From positions 1-13,830 of the forward strand of contig JAQIBO010000297.1 of assembly GCA_027859055.1 (NCBI GenBank): a stretch of DNA of 13,830 nt, in the 5' to 3' direction. This stretch comes from Spirochaeta sp. GTDB taxonomy: Bacteria > Spirochaetota > Spirochaetia > DSM-27196 > Alkalispirochaetaceae. Shown piece after piece: positions 6,680 to 13,631 of this stretch. Under the pieces are notes generated by a model that made no database searches, was not told the origin of the DNA, and worked only from the letters and a program-made list of their open reading frames with translations. The position numbers and the translations under genes are program-made. Numbering within the stretch: position 1 is the stretch's first letter; every line of letters starts with the position of its first letter.

Positions 6680-7631
6680 TGTCGAACCAGTCGACGAGAG
6701 ACTTCCCGACCAGATCATCGCCATCGACATAGGCGCAACCAAGACGGTCGTTACCTGCACCGTTGACGGCGCATTCCACACGCGAACAATTCGGATACCG
6801 ACGGAGCAGGACCCGGAGCTCGCCGTTGACCGTATTGTGGAGGCGATCGATACGGTACAACGAGACGCGGGAATCTCGGGAAAGATCGTCGCACTTGGGT
6901 GTCCGGGACCCTTGGACCCCGCATCCGGTACGATCATCTCACCCCCCAATCTCCGCCAATGGTGGGGATTTCCTTTGACCGAACGCCTCGAAGCACGGGT
7001 CGGGATCCCATTCATACTGGAAAACGACGCATCCCTCGGCGCCCTCGGTGAAGCGCGCTACGGGGGCGGGCGCGGCGCGTCTTCGTTGTACTACATCACG
7101 TTGAGTACCGGGATAGGAGCGGGGTATATCGTCGACGGTCATATCGTCGGGGGGTATCGCGCGATGGCCGGTGAGGTATGGGCGTTTGATCCCGGCGTGT
7201 TCTCCGGGCGTCCCCAGGGTACAACGATATTGGAACTCGCCTCCGGTCCGGGCCTTTTACGTTCCGCCGCACGTCGTATCCATAGCGGTCGTGAGAGTTG
7301 TTTGGATTCCGATTCCATGGATACAAAGGCGCTCTTTGCCGCGCTCGACGCCGGTGACCCGGTAGCGGTGGAAACCGTCGACGACGGACGAGAAGCCATC
7401 GCCGGCTTGATCCTGGTGGTAGTACACGCGATAGCTCCCGAAGCGATCGTTCTCGCCGGCGGATTATGTACGGAAAGCAGATGGTTCGTCGATCCGATCC
7501 GGGATCTCGTTCGCCGCCGACAGACGATAGACGCGCTGAGAGGTGTCGAAGTCCGCCGCGCAGCGTTGTGGGATCAGGCGGTACTATACGGTGCTGTGGC
7601 CCTCGCCGCGAAACAACAATTCGCGGACTGA
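6624..7631 (+). CDS. ROK-family protein lacking the zinc/His signature
   Basis: A 335-residue protein of the ROK (repressor, ORF, kinase) sugar-kinase family. The start at 6624 is chosen because AGGAGG lies 6 nt upstream; it overlaps the activase gene by 56 bp. There is no HTH domain, only about 30 polar residues before the ATP-binding DIGATK (35-40; the usual form is DIGGTK). The catalytic Asp is kept in ENDAS (Asp135), but the usual Asn after it is Ser. The hallmark GExGH...CxCGxxGCxE zinc region is replaced by GEVWAFDPGVFSG and then TTILELASG: the His is Ala/Phe and no Cys is present. It may be a kinase for an unusual sugar, or a protein with reduced kinase activity. It is the last gene of the GRE operon, so a role on that pathway's substrate is likely. 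Confidence 0.82.
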   Translation: MSSSLSPPNKGAESSPAGNVEPVDERLPDQIIAIDIGATKTVVTCTVDGAFHTRTIRIPTEQDPELAVDRIVEAIDTVQRDAGISGKIVALGCPGPLDPASGTIISPPNLRQWWGFPLTERLEARVGIPFILENDASLGALGEARYGGGRGASSLYYITLSTGIGAGYIVDGHIVGGYRAMAGEVWAFDPGVFSGRPQGTTILELASGPGLLRSAARRIHSGRESCLDSDSMDTKALFAALDAGDPVAVETVDDGREAIAGLILVVVHAIAPEAIVLAGGLCTESRWFVDPIRDLVRRRQTIDALRGVEVRRAALWDQAVLYGAVALAAKQQFAD

Positions 7632-7645
7632 GAACCGGGCAACCA

Positions 7646-7674
7646 CGGAATAGAAAACGCCCGGCGCCGGCGTT
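7646..7674 (-). terminator. Rho-independent terminator of the transporter operon
   Basis: A stem AACGCC/GGCGTT (7656-7661 with 7669-7674) with a GC-rich 7-nt loop lies between the convergent ROK and permease genes. Read on the - strand it ends GGCGTTTTCTATT, a modest T-tract, 14 bp after the permease stop. On the + strand no T-run follows, so it mainly serves the - strand operon. Confidence 0.6.
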
Positions 7675-7687
7675 GCGGCACCACCAC

Positions 7688-8560
7688 TTATACTTTTACT
7701 GAACCCGACATCACACCGCGAACATAGTAACGACCGGAAACAAGATAGATAAGCAGCGTCGGGCTCGCGGCCATTAACGCGCCGGCAAAGTGAACGTTGT
7801 ACTCTTTGACGCCAGTTGATGAGCTGACAAGGTTGTTGAGCGCCACTTGCATCGGTTGGGAACTTGCGTCCCCAAAGGACGCACCAAAGAGGAAATCGTT
7901 CCAGATGTTGGTGGTCTGCCAGATCACCGACACCATGATCACCGGCATCGAGTTGGGGAGAATGATCTCCGTGAAGATTCGCGTGAAGTGCGCGCCGTCT
8001 ACCTGTGCGGATTGGATCAACTCATGGGGCATACTTGCGTAACTGTTGCGAAAGAACATCGTGGTAAATGCGACTCCGTAGACGCTGTGAACCAGAACAA
8101 GGCCACCGGTCGTACCGGCAAGACCGAACATCCCCAAAATTCGCGCCATCGGGAGCAATACCGTCTGAAACGGTATAAACGCGCCGAAAAGAATCAGTCC
8201 AAAAAGCAAGCGGCTGTTCTTGACCGGCCAATGGGCGAGGACGAATCCCGCCAGCGCTCCGATCAACGTGGATATCACCACCGCCGGTATGACCATCTTG
8301 ACCGAATTCATAAAATACGGGCGGAGCCCCGTTGCCTGCACCCCGATCTGAGCCGTAGTCCACGCCTTCTTCCAGAAATCAAACGATCCTTCTTCCGGAA
8401 AAGCGAGCATGTTGCCGGTCCGGATCTCGCTGAGCGGTTTGAGGGAGTTTACGATCATGATGTACAGCGGTGCCAGGAAATAGACCGCAAAAATGATCAT
8501 CAGCAGGACGATCACACCTTTGCTGATCTTGCCCATCCGTATCGTTCCACCGATCGTCAT
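7688..8560 (-). CDS. Carbohydrate ABC transporter permease, MalG-like (CUT1)
   Basis: A 290-residue inner-membrane protein with about six hydrophobic segments. The first (residues 15-37) is followed by an external region, as in MalG/UgpE proteins. The EAA loop that docks the ATPase is HELIQSAQVDGAHFTRI with IILP (about 179-202). It pairs with the permease encoded just upstream to form the channel. Its ATG follows that gene's stop after 1 bp, with GGAG 7 nt before the start, so the two are coupled. It is the last gene of the operon. The substrate class is sugar, oligosaccharide or a glycerol-phosphate-like compound; nothing in the sequence narrows it further. Confidence 0.93.
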   Translation of the reverse strand: MTIGGTIRMGKISKGVIVLLMIIFAVYFLAPLYIMIVNSLKPLSEIRTGNMLAFPEEGSFDFWKKAWTTAQIGVQATGLRPYFMNSVKMVIPAVVISTLIGALAGFVLAHWPVKNSRLLFGLILFGAFIPFQTVLLPMARILGMFGLAGTTGGLVLVHSVYGVAFTTMFFRNSYASMPHELIQSAQVDGAHFTRIFTEIILPNSMPVIMVSVIWQTTNIWNDFLFGASFGDASSQPMQVALNNLVSSSTGVKEYNVHFAGALMAASPTLLIYLVSGRYYVRGVMSGSVKV

Positions 8561-8561
8561 A

Positions 8562-9440
8562 TTAGAGCTCCTTCACCTGAGAACGGATATACGGGACGAT
8601 GATCACCGCGATCATGATCAACATAACAACCGCGGAGGCGGCGCCGATCCCCATCTCGTTACGCGTAAACGAATACGAATACATGAACGTCGAGGGGAGC
8701 TCCGTTGCCCGCCCCGGCCCACCGCCGGTCAATGCGATGACCAGGTCGTAAGACTTGATCGCCATATGTCCGAGAATCACAAATACCGAAAGAAACGATC
8801 CGGTCAACTGCGGAATCACGATTCTGGCGTAGAGCTGCCCGACCCCCGCGCCGTCGACAACCGCTGATTCAATGGTACCATGGTCGATCGCGCGGAGCCC
8901 GGAAAGAAATATCACCATAACAAAGCCGCTGACCTGCCACACCGCGGCGATGACGACGGTATAGATCGCCATGTCATTGCTCTTTATCCAGTTGAAGGTA
9001 AAATTGGTAAACCCCCAGAGGTGCATGATCTTTTCCAGTCCGATGCCCGGGTCAAGAAACCATTTCCAGGCGGTACCGGTAACGATGAACGAAATCGCCA
9101 TCGGATACAGAAAAATTGGACGAAATAGTTTTTCACCCAGACGGTTGAGATCGATAAGTATCGCCAGAAAAAGGCCCAGAACGGTGCTGATACCGATATA
9201 GAGGACAAAGAATATCCCCATGTTTTTGAGCGCCAGATACCAGTTGTCAAGCTGAAATAGACGAACGTAGTTCCGCGAACCGATCCAGTCGAACCTCGGC
9301 AGGATCGTGGAACCGGTGAATGAAAGATAAACGGTAAAAAGAATGAAACCGTAGACAAATACGAGCGTGACGATAAGCGCCGGAAACAGCACGAATCGAG
9401 CCGTAATATCGTCGCTGGACAAACGCATCCGGGTACCCAT
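8562..9440 (-). CDS. Carbohydrate ABC transporter permease, MalF/UgpA-like (CUT1)
   Basis: A 292-residue inner-membrane permease with about six membrane segments; the first is at residues 16-40 (FVLFPALIVTLVFVYGFILF). The EAA loop is HGTIESAVVDGAGVGQLYARI with VIP (about 187-210). An AAGGA-like ribosome site precedes ATG; a second Met at residue 5 is a possible alternative start. It follows the binding-protein gene after an 88-bp gap that contains a strong hairpin, so it is probably expressed at a lower level than the binding protein. No ATP-binding subunit is encoded in the window; CUT1 importers often share one MsmK/UgpC-type ATPase encoded elsewhere. Confidence 0.93.
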   Translation of the reverse strand: MGTRMRLSSDDITARFVLFPALIVTLVFVYGFILFTVYLSFTGSTILPRFDWIGSRNYVRLFQLDNWYLALKNMGIFFVLYIGISTVLGLFLAILIDLNRLGEKLFRPIFLYPMAISFIVTGTAWKWFLDPGIGLEKIMHLWGFTNFTFNWIKSNDMAIYTVVIAAVWQVSGFVMVIFLSGLRAIDHGTIESAVVDGAGVGQLYARIVIPQLTGSFLSVFVILGHMAIKSYDLVIALTGGGPGRATELPSTFMYSYSFTRNEMGIGAASAVVMLIMIAVIIVPYIRSQVKEL

Positions 9441-9482
9441 GTGTTATTCCTTCGGGAAATGATTGTTGAGACGAAGACGAAA

Positions 9483-9513
9483 GCGGCGCCTCCCCCAAAG
9501 GGAAAGGCGCCGC
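9483..9513 (-). terminator. Strong intra-operon hairpin between binding protein and permeases
   Basis: Perfect 9-bp arms GCGGCGCCT (9483-9491) and AGGCGCCGC (9505-9513) enclose a 13-nt loop that can pair further (TCCC with GGGA). On the - strand it lies 15 nt after the binding-protein stop and is followed by TTTCGTCTTCGTCT, only partly T-rich. It probably acts as a leaky terminator or 3'-end stabiliser that keeps binding-protein mRNA in excess, as is known between malE and malF in E. coli. Confidence 0.7.
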
Positions 9514-9528
9514 AACCTGCGTTCGTTT

Positions 9529-10800
9529 CTATTGAGCCTGCTCAACCGCGACGACAAACTGCTCTGCAGCTTCCTCGGCGGTCATCTGGCCGTTGAAATG
9601 AGCGGTGATCACGTCCCACATCGCGTTCTTGACGGAGGCGCGGGCACCGTGGCCATGAGCCATCGAGCCGAAGAGCGTTCCATTCTCGTTTGCCGCGGCA
9701 AGTTCCGCCATCGCGTTTTTACCGATGATCGTGAACTCAGCGTCGGATACGTCGGTCCGTGCCGGAACTGAACCCTTAACGGTGTTAAATGCAACCTGAA
9801 ATGCCGGGTCCATGATCGCGCTGGCCAGCAGCGTCTGCGCGTTCTGGAGTTCCGGGGCAACTTCAAACATCACAAACTGGTCGGCGTTGAAGAGCACGGT
9901 TCCCTGCGTTCCCGGAGTACGGAAACCCATGAAATCCTCACCGGCCTCGAGTCCGGCGTTAAAGAACTCGCCCTTGGCCCAGTCACCCATCATCTGGAAG
10001 AGGGCGTCACCTTCGATAACCATCGCGGAAGCGAGGTTCCAGTCACGACCGCTGAAGTTGGGATCGAGGAACTCGCGGAGTTGACCCATCCGCTGAAACA
10101 CCTCAAGCATCTGCGGTGAACGCAACGCGTCGGGTTCCTGGTTGATGATCGCCGCTTCGTAGAACTCGGGACCACCAACGGAAACGAGAACCGCTTCCCA
10201 GACGGTGGCGTCCTGCCACGCCTGACCACCATGCGCGAGGCCGATATAACCGGCATCGTCGGCGGCTTCCATCGCGGCGATGTACTCATCCCACGTTTCC
10301 GGGATGTCGAGGCCAAGCTCATCGAGGATGTGGAGGTTTGCCCACACCCAGTTGGTGGAGTGGACGTTCACCGGTGCGGCGATCCACGAACCTTCGTACT
10401 TGGAGAACTTCTGCAGCGCTTCGGGGATAACGTCGTCCCAGTTTTCCGCCTCGGCGATATCATCGACATCCGCCAATACACCGAGCTCCGCCCAGTCGGT
10501 GATGTCGTATCCGAGCATCTGCACCGCTGCGGGCGGGTTACCGGCGGTTGCGCGCGACCGGAGAACGGTCATCGCTTCCGTACCACCACCACCGGCGACG
10601 GGGGAGTCGATCCACTCAATCCCTTCAGCTTCCAGGTTGTCCTTGAGAACACCGAGAGCCGCGGCTTCACCACCGGATGTCCACCAGTGCAAAACCTCTA
10701 CCGAGTTGTCGTCGACAACTTCTTCTTGACCACTCGCAAACACAACACCGGCGGACGTGATTAACGCCGTCATTACAAGCGCAATTAGCACTTTCTTCAT
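9529..10800 (-). CDS. Extracellular carbohydrate-binding protein of an ABC importer (CUT1)
   Basis: A 423-residue secreted or periplasmic protein that captures the sugar and delivers it to the two permeases encoded downstream. An N-terminal signal peptide is clear: MKK, a hydrophobic core to about residue 21, and a likely type I cleavage after VFA (22). There is no lipobox Cys, so it is probably soluble in the periplasm. The mature protein starts SGQEE, a common look for spirochaete binding proteins, and is acidic. Readable family features include LHWWTSGGEAAAL near the start, the later EGDALFQMMGDWAKGEF and the PEL-like hinge region, all typical of COG1653-type sugar-binding proteins. GGGAGG lies 5 nt before ATG. 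It is the first gene of the - strand operon, transcribed from the divergent region. The ligand is unknown. Confidence 0.92.
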   Translation of the reverse strand: MKKVLIALVMTALITSAGVVFASGQEEVVDDNSVEVLHWWTSGGEAAALGVLKDNLEAEGIEWIDSPVAGGGGTEAMTVLRSRATAGNPPAAVQMLGYDITDWAELGVLADVDDIAEAENWDDVIPEALQKFSKYEGSWIAAPVNVHSTNWVWANLHILDELGLDIPETWDEYIAAMEAADDAGYIGLAHGGQAWQDATVWEAVLVSVGGPEFYEAAIINQEPDALRSPQMLEVFQRMGQLREFLDPNFSGRDWNLASAMVIEGDALFQMMGDWAKGEFFNAGLEAGEDFMGFRTPGTQGTVLFNADQFVMFEVAPELQNAQTLLASAIMDPAFQVAFNTVKGSVPARTDVSDAEFTIIGKNAMAELAAANENGTLFGSMAHGHGARASVKNAMWDVITAHFNGQMTAEEAAEQFVVAVEQAQ

Positions 10801-10838
10801 CGGAACCTCCCTTTGTGATCGTTTCGACCACGCAATTG

Positions 10839-10867
10839 ATTATACACGGAAAATCGTCCACAGTCCC
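10839..10867 (-). promoter_or_regulatory. Promoter of the ABC transporter operon
   Basis: Read on the - strand, a perfect -10 box TATAAT (plus-strand ATTATA, 10839-10844) is preceded by a 17-bp spacer and a weak -35 box GGGACT (10862-10867; 3 of 6 consensus bases). Transcription would start near 10832, about 30 nt before the binding-protein ATG. The weak -35 suggests an activator or regulated use. Confidence 0.6.
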
Positions 10868-10877
10868 ATCGGATGGG
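10865..10877. promoter_or_regulatory. Inverted repeat CCCATC-G-GATGGG over the -35 of the transporter promoter
   Basis: Two perfect 6-bp arms around one central base. The site overlaps the -35 box of the - strand promoter. It differs in sequence from the GAAAG/TTTC dyad, so it would serve another regulator or only form an RNA/DNA hairpin. Confidence 0.4.
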
Positions 10878-10878
10878 C

Positions 10879-10892
10879 TTTGTCCCGACAAA
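10879..10892. promoter_or_regulatory. Inverted repeat TTTGTC-CC-GACAAA
   Basis: Perfect 6-bp arms with a 2-bp centre, one base from the previous repeat and just upstream of the transporter -35 box. It is placed where an activator or repressor of the transporter operon could bind. The protein that would bind it is not identifiable from sequence alone. Confidence 0.4.
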
Positions 10893-10920
10893 CCTTACGA
10901 ACGTCTTTCCGTCAGGTTTC

Positions 10921-10938
10921 GAAAGTCATTTGACTTTC
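10921..10938. promoter_or_regulatory. Perfect palindromic operator, probable DeoR-family site
   Basis: GAAAGTCATTTGACTTTC has perfect 8-bp arms with a 2-bp centre and contains the -35 box of the + strand promoter. It lies in a run of TTTC/GAAA units (TTTCGAAA at 10917-10924, CTTTCTTTC at 10934-10942), the kind of sequence bound by several DeoR-family repressors. A related 18-mer covers the -10 box of the GRE operon promoter. Autoregulation of the kinase-deoR genes follows if the DeoR protein binds here. Confidence 0.6.
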
Positions 10939-10958
10939 TTTCATAACCATAATACATT
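10930..10958 (+). promoter_or_regulatory. Promoter of the ROK-deoR-rmlD-like genes
   Basis: A -35 box TTGACT (10930-10935), a 17-bp spacer and a -10 box TACATT (10953-10958). Transcription would start near 10965, about 44 nt before the proposed kinase start at 11009. The -35 box lies inside the palindromic operator. Confidence 0.55.
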
Positions 10959-10995
10959 GTAAGTGTCACCTGAATGATTGTCAAATAAAAATTCT

Positions 10996-11007
10996 GGAGG
11001 ATGCTCC
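10996..11007 (+). promoter_or_regulatory. Shine-Dalgarno site within a small hairpin, deciding a non-AUG start
   Basis: GGAGG at 10996-11000 is the only strong ribosome site before the ROK kinase and lies 8 nt before the ATT at 11009. The sequence GGAG-GATG-CTCC can fold into a 4-bp hairpin that would partly hide the site. The hairpin is short, so it may only tune initiation. Confidence 0.5.
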
Positions 11008-11008
11008 T

Positions 11009-11974
11009 ATTAATTCGGTACTATGTGGTGTCGACCTCGGCGGCACAAAAATCGTCGTTGCTCTCGTCTCGCCGGAGGGGAAGCTTCTCGCTCGCGGCGA
11101 GATCCGCGATCATAGAACACTCTCCGAGGACGAAACGGTAGCCGTCATCGCCGAGCGACTGGATGAATTGATGCGGGATGCCGGCGTCATAAAAGACGAG
11201 ATCGCCGGGCTGGGTTTGGGAACGTCCGGACATGTTGATCATTATAACGGACGCGTTATTACAAATTCCAATCTACCCGGGTTTACTGATTATCCTATTG
11301 GCGAACGGTTGGAAAGCGCGACGAACTTGCCGGTCAGCGTCGACAACGATGCGAATGCGCAGGCCTACGCGGAGTATCTCTTTGGGAGTGCGAAAGGATA
11401 CGACAACGCCGTATTTGTCACCGTGAGCACAGGGATCGGCGCGGGTATTGTCATAGACGGGCGGCTTTACCGGGGCGTCACCGGAACCGCAGGTGAGATT
11501 GGACATACGATCGTTGATCCCCACAGCACCGTCCGATGCGGGTGTGGCAATTACGGCTGTCTTATGTCCCACGCTTCAGGTCTTGCTTTGCCTCAAGTGG
11601 TGCGACAAAAACTTCGCCGTCCCGGAGTCGAGACGATTATCGACTTCACCCAACTCTCCGACGGAGAGATCACTGGTGAGTTGATCGGCCGCGGCTTTAC
11701 CCAGGGAGATCCTTTGAGTCGCGAGGTGATTTGGGAATACGGTGACTACCTTGGAATCGGTCTCCAAAACCTCTTTCAGACGTTGGATCCCGGCGTAATC
11801 GTCGTCGGCGGCGGTCTCTCCAACTGGGGAGAACCGTATCTTGACCGTATTCGTTCTCGGTTTTATCAGACCGCCGGCACAATGCTCGCTCACCCGTTGG
11901 AGATCCGGCGCGCAACTTTGGAATCCAACGCTGCGGTCATTGGCGCCGCGGCGCTTGTATTGGAACCGACATGA
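11009..11974 (+). CDS. ROK-family sugar kinase, probable ATT start
   Basis: A 321-residue cytoplasmic sugar kinase if translation begins at ATT 11009. The frame is open from the stop at 10931, yet it holds no ATG, GTG or TTG before TTG 11168, which would remove the ATP-binding GVDLGGTK (residues 7-14). GGAGG sits 8 nt before the ATT, and the ATT gives the normal short ROK N-terminus. Other signatures are VDNDANA with catalytic Asp114, the GTSG and STGIGAG glycine motifs, GEIGH with His166, and the zinc motif CGCGNYGC (Cys177, 179, 184). The Glu that usually follows as CLE is Met here (CLM), which may alter sugar choice. It is glucokinase-like, but glucose specificity is not shown. It overlaps deoR by ATGA and is transcribed from the promoter at 10930-10958. 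Confidence 0.87.
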   Translation: MNSVLCGVDLGGTKIVVALVSPEGKLLARGEIRDHRTLSEDETVAVIAERLDELMRDAGVIKDEIAGLGLGTSGHVDHYNGRVITNSNLPGFTDYPIGERLESATNLPVSVDNDANAQAYAEYLFGSAKGYDNAVFVTVSTGIGAGIVIDGRLYRGVTGTAGEIGHTIVDPHSTVRCGCGNYGCLMSHASGLALPQVVRQKLRRPGVETIIDFTQLSDGEITGELIGRGFTQGDPLSREVIWEYGDYLGIGLQNLFQTLDPGVIVVGGGLSNWGEPYLDRIRSRFYQTAGTMLAHPLEIRRATLESNAAVIGAAALVLEPT

Positions 11975-12708
11975 ACGACAGACAGAAGGCTATACTCCGA
12001 ATCCTTGGCGAGGACCGCGAGCTCTCCGTCAGTCAACTTTCTGATCGATTTCAGGTCAGCGGGGTAACGATCAGGCAGGACCTGGATCATCTCCAGGGCC
12101 AGGGGCTTCTCCGTCGCGTCCACGGCGGTGCCGTACTGCACAGTGAGGAGGATATCGCCCATCGACTTGGTGTGAATTTCGAGTCCAAGCTCGCGATCGC
12201 TGAACGCGCGGGCGGTTACATCGAGCGGGGAGATACGATCTTTATCGAAGCCGGCTCGGCCAATGCAATCCTTGCCCGCCAACTCGCCCACCGCCAGGAC
12301 ATTCGCGTTGTTACGAACAACATTTTTATCGCACGAACTCTGAAAGACTCTGACGTGACAGTAGTCACTCTCGGCGGTGTGTATCAACACGAGAGCGAGT
12401 GCGTCGTCGGCCGTCTGGCACGCCTGGGAATCCTTGAAGTCAACTTTACCAAAGCGTTCATTGGCGTGGACGGATTTACCTTTGAACACGGATTAACCTG
12501 TTCCGATATGATGCGCGCGGAAATCGCCGGTGCGGTGGTTGCCGGCGCGCAGGAGACGTTCGTTCTCACCGATTCTACAAAATTTGGACGAACGGCGCTC
12601 TCTCGAATTTGCAAAATTGACGAAGTGGAACACATCATCACCGACGGAGATCTCCCTGAAGAATACTACAGCGGTCTCATCGCACGCGGTGTCCACGTGG
12701 ACATCTGA
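11971..12708 (+). CDS. DeoR-family transcriptional repressor
   Basis: A 245-residue regulator, near the usual 250. The N-terminal winged HTH is residues 1-57: LSVSQLSDRFQVSGVTIRQD carries the recognition helix, and LLRRVHGGAV is the family's typical wing. The C-terminal DeoRC sugar-phosphate-sensing domain follows (about 73-230), with readable FIEAGSAN, VVTNN, GGVY and FIGVDGF blocks. Such proteins release DNA when a phosphorylated sugar of the pathway builds up. It overlaps the kinase gene by 4 bp (ATGA), so the kinase that could make its effector and the sensor are made together. Likely targets are the palindrome at 10921-10938 and the related site at 1293-1310. Confidence 0.93.
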   Translation: MNDRQKAILRILGEDRELSVSQLSDRFQVSGVTIRQDLDHLQGQGLLRRVHGGAVLHSEEDIAHRLGVNFESKLAIAERAGGYIERGDTIFIEAGSANAILARQLAHRQDIRVVTNNIFIARTLKDSDVTVVTLGGVYQHESECVVGRLARLGILEVNFTKAFIGVDGFTFEHGLTCSDMMRAEIAGAVVAGAQETFVLTDSTKFGRTALSRICKIDEVEHIITDGDLPEEYYSGLIARGVHVDI

Positions 12709-12755
12709 TTTATCGATGATCCGAAGAACACTCAGACACGGAAGGAGCAGACACA

Positions 12756-13631
12756 ATGGCACGCATTCTATTAACCGGTAATCGAGGGTTCTTCGGAACA
12801 CGCTTTCACGCACTCTATGATCGCTATCATACGATTCTCGGCATCGATAAAGACGATGTGGATATCGTCGACGCGGCTGCGGTGACAGCGGCTTTCCGGG
12901 AATTTCGGCCGGAACTGGTGATTCACGCTGCCGCTATCACGGCAACTGACTTTTCCGATAAGTATCCCGAACTGACGCGAAGCATCAATATCGACGGTGC
13001 AGTCAACGTGGCAACCGCCGCCCGGGAGGTTGGTGCGAAACTGATCTTTTTCAGTACCGAGCAAGTCTTCAATGCAAACGCAAAGAGCGGGCCGTACAGC
13101 GAGGAGGATATTCCTCAACCGGACACCATGTATGGGATCACCAAATTAGAAGCGGAAAAGCAACTACGGACGATTCTTGAAGAGTTGTGGGTGCTGCGAT
13201 TTACCTGGCTTTTCGGGTTACCGGAACGGAACATGCCGGTCAATCCCAACATCCTCTGGAACGCGATTCAGATCGCACTACGCGGTGAACGAACCGCCGT
13301 GCCCGTAAACGAGTATCGCGGCCACACATATGGATTCGACATGCTCGAGGCAATCATCCGCATCCCGGAGATACCGTACGGCACCTACCACATAGGGAGC
13401 ACCAACGACCTCGGCCGTTACGAGATAACTCAGCATATTTTACGCGAACTCGGCCTTTCGTCGGACCGCATCGACGAACTGATTTCTCCGGATCGGGAGA
13501 AATACGCGGCACGATCCCGAGATGTGCGGCTGGCAACCGAACGAATAGCACAGCACGGAATTACCTTTGAAACGAGTGTTGAGGCAACCCGCCGGGCGTT
13601 GAGAGAATACTCACTTCACGGCGCGGTATAG
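12756..13631 (+). CDS. RmlD-like NAD(P)-dependent sugar reductase/epimerase (extended SDR)
   Basis: A 291-residue extended short-chain dehydrogenase close in size and layout to dTDP-4-dehydrorhamnose reductase. The nucleotide-binding motif is TGNRGFFG (7-14). The DDVDIVDAAAV and PELVIHAAA segments match the RmlD pattern, the catalytic YxxxK is YGITK (Tyr126, Lys130), and the usual STDYVF is STEQVF (100-105). No other rhamnose genes are nearby, so a catabolic or cofactor-related sugar reductase is as likely as nucleotide-sugar synthesis. AGGAG lies 10 nt before ATG. It follows deoR by 47 bp without a clear promoter or terminator, so it is probably the third gene of that operon. The GMC gene beyond it is convergent. 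Confidence 0.82.
   Translation: MARILLTGNRGFFGTRFHALYDRYHTILGIDKDDVDIVDAAAVTAAFREFRPELVIHAAAITATDFSDKYPELTRSINIDGAVNVATAAREVGAKLIFFSTEQVFNANAKSGPYSEEDIPQPDTMYGITKLEAEKQLRTILEELWVLRFTWLFGLPERNMPVNPNILWNAIQIALRGERTAVPVNEYRGHTYGFDMLEAIIRIPEIPYGTYHIGSTNDLGRYEITQHILRELGLSSDRIDELISPDREKYAARSRDVRLATERIAQHGITFETSVEATRRALREYSLHGAV

Noticed and set aside
7847..8602. 251-codon + strand frame opposite the MalG-like permease
   Set aside because: Highly charged shadow product, while the - strand frame has membrane segments and the EAA loop.
11001..11129. ATG directly after GGAGG that opens a short frame (about 42 codons)
   Set aside because: There is no spacing between the ribosome site and the ATG, the frame differs from the ROK kinase and ends soon, and the product has no recognisable feature. 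A leader peptide cannot be fully excluded.
11168..11974. TTG 11168 as start of the ROK kinase
   Set aside because: It would remove the first 53 residues including the ATP-binding GGTK motif, and no ribosome site precedes it.
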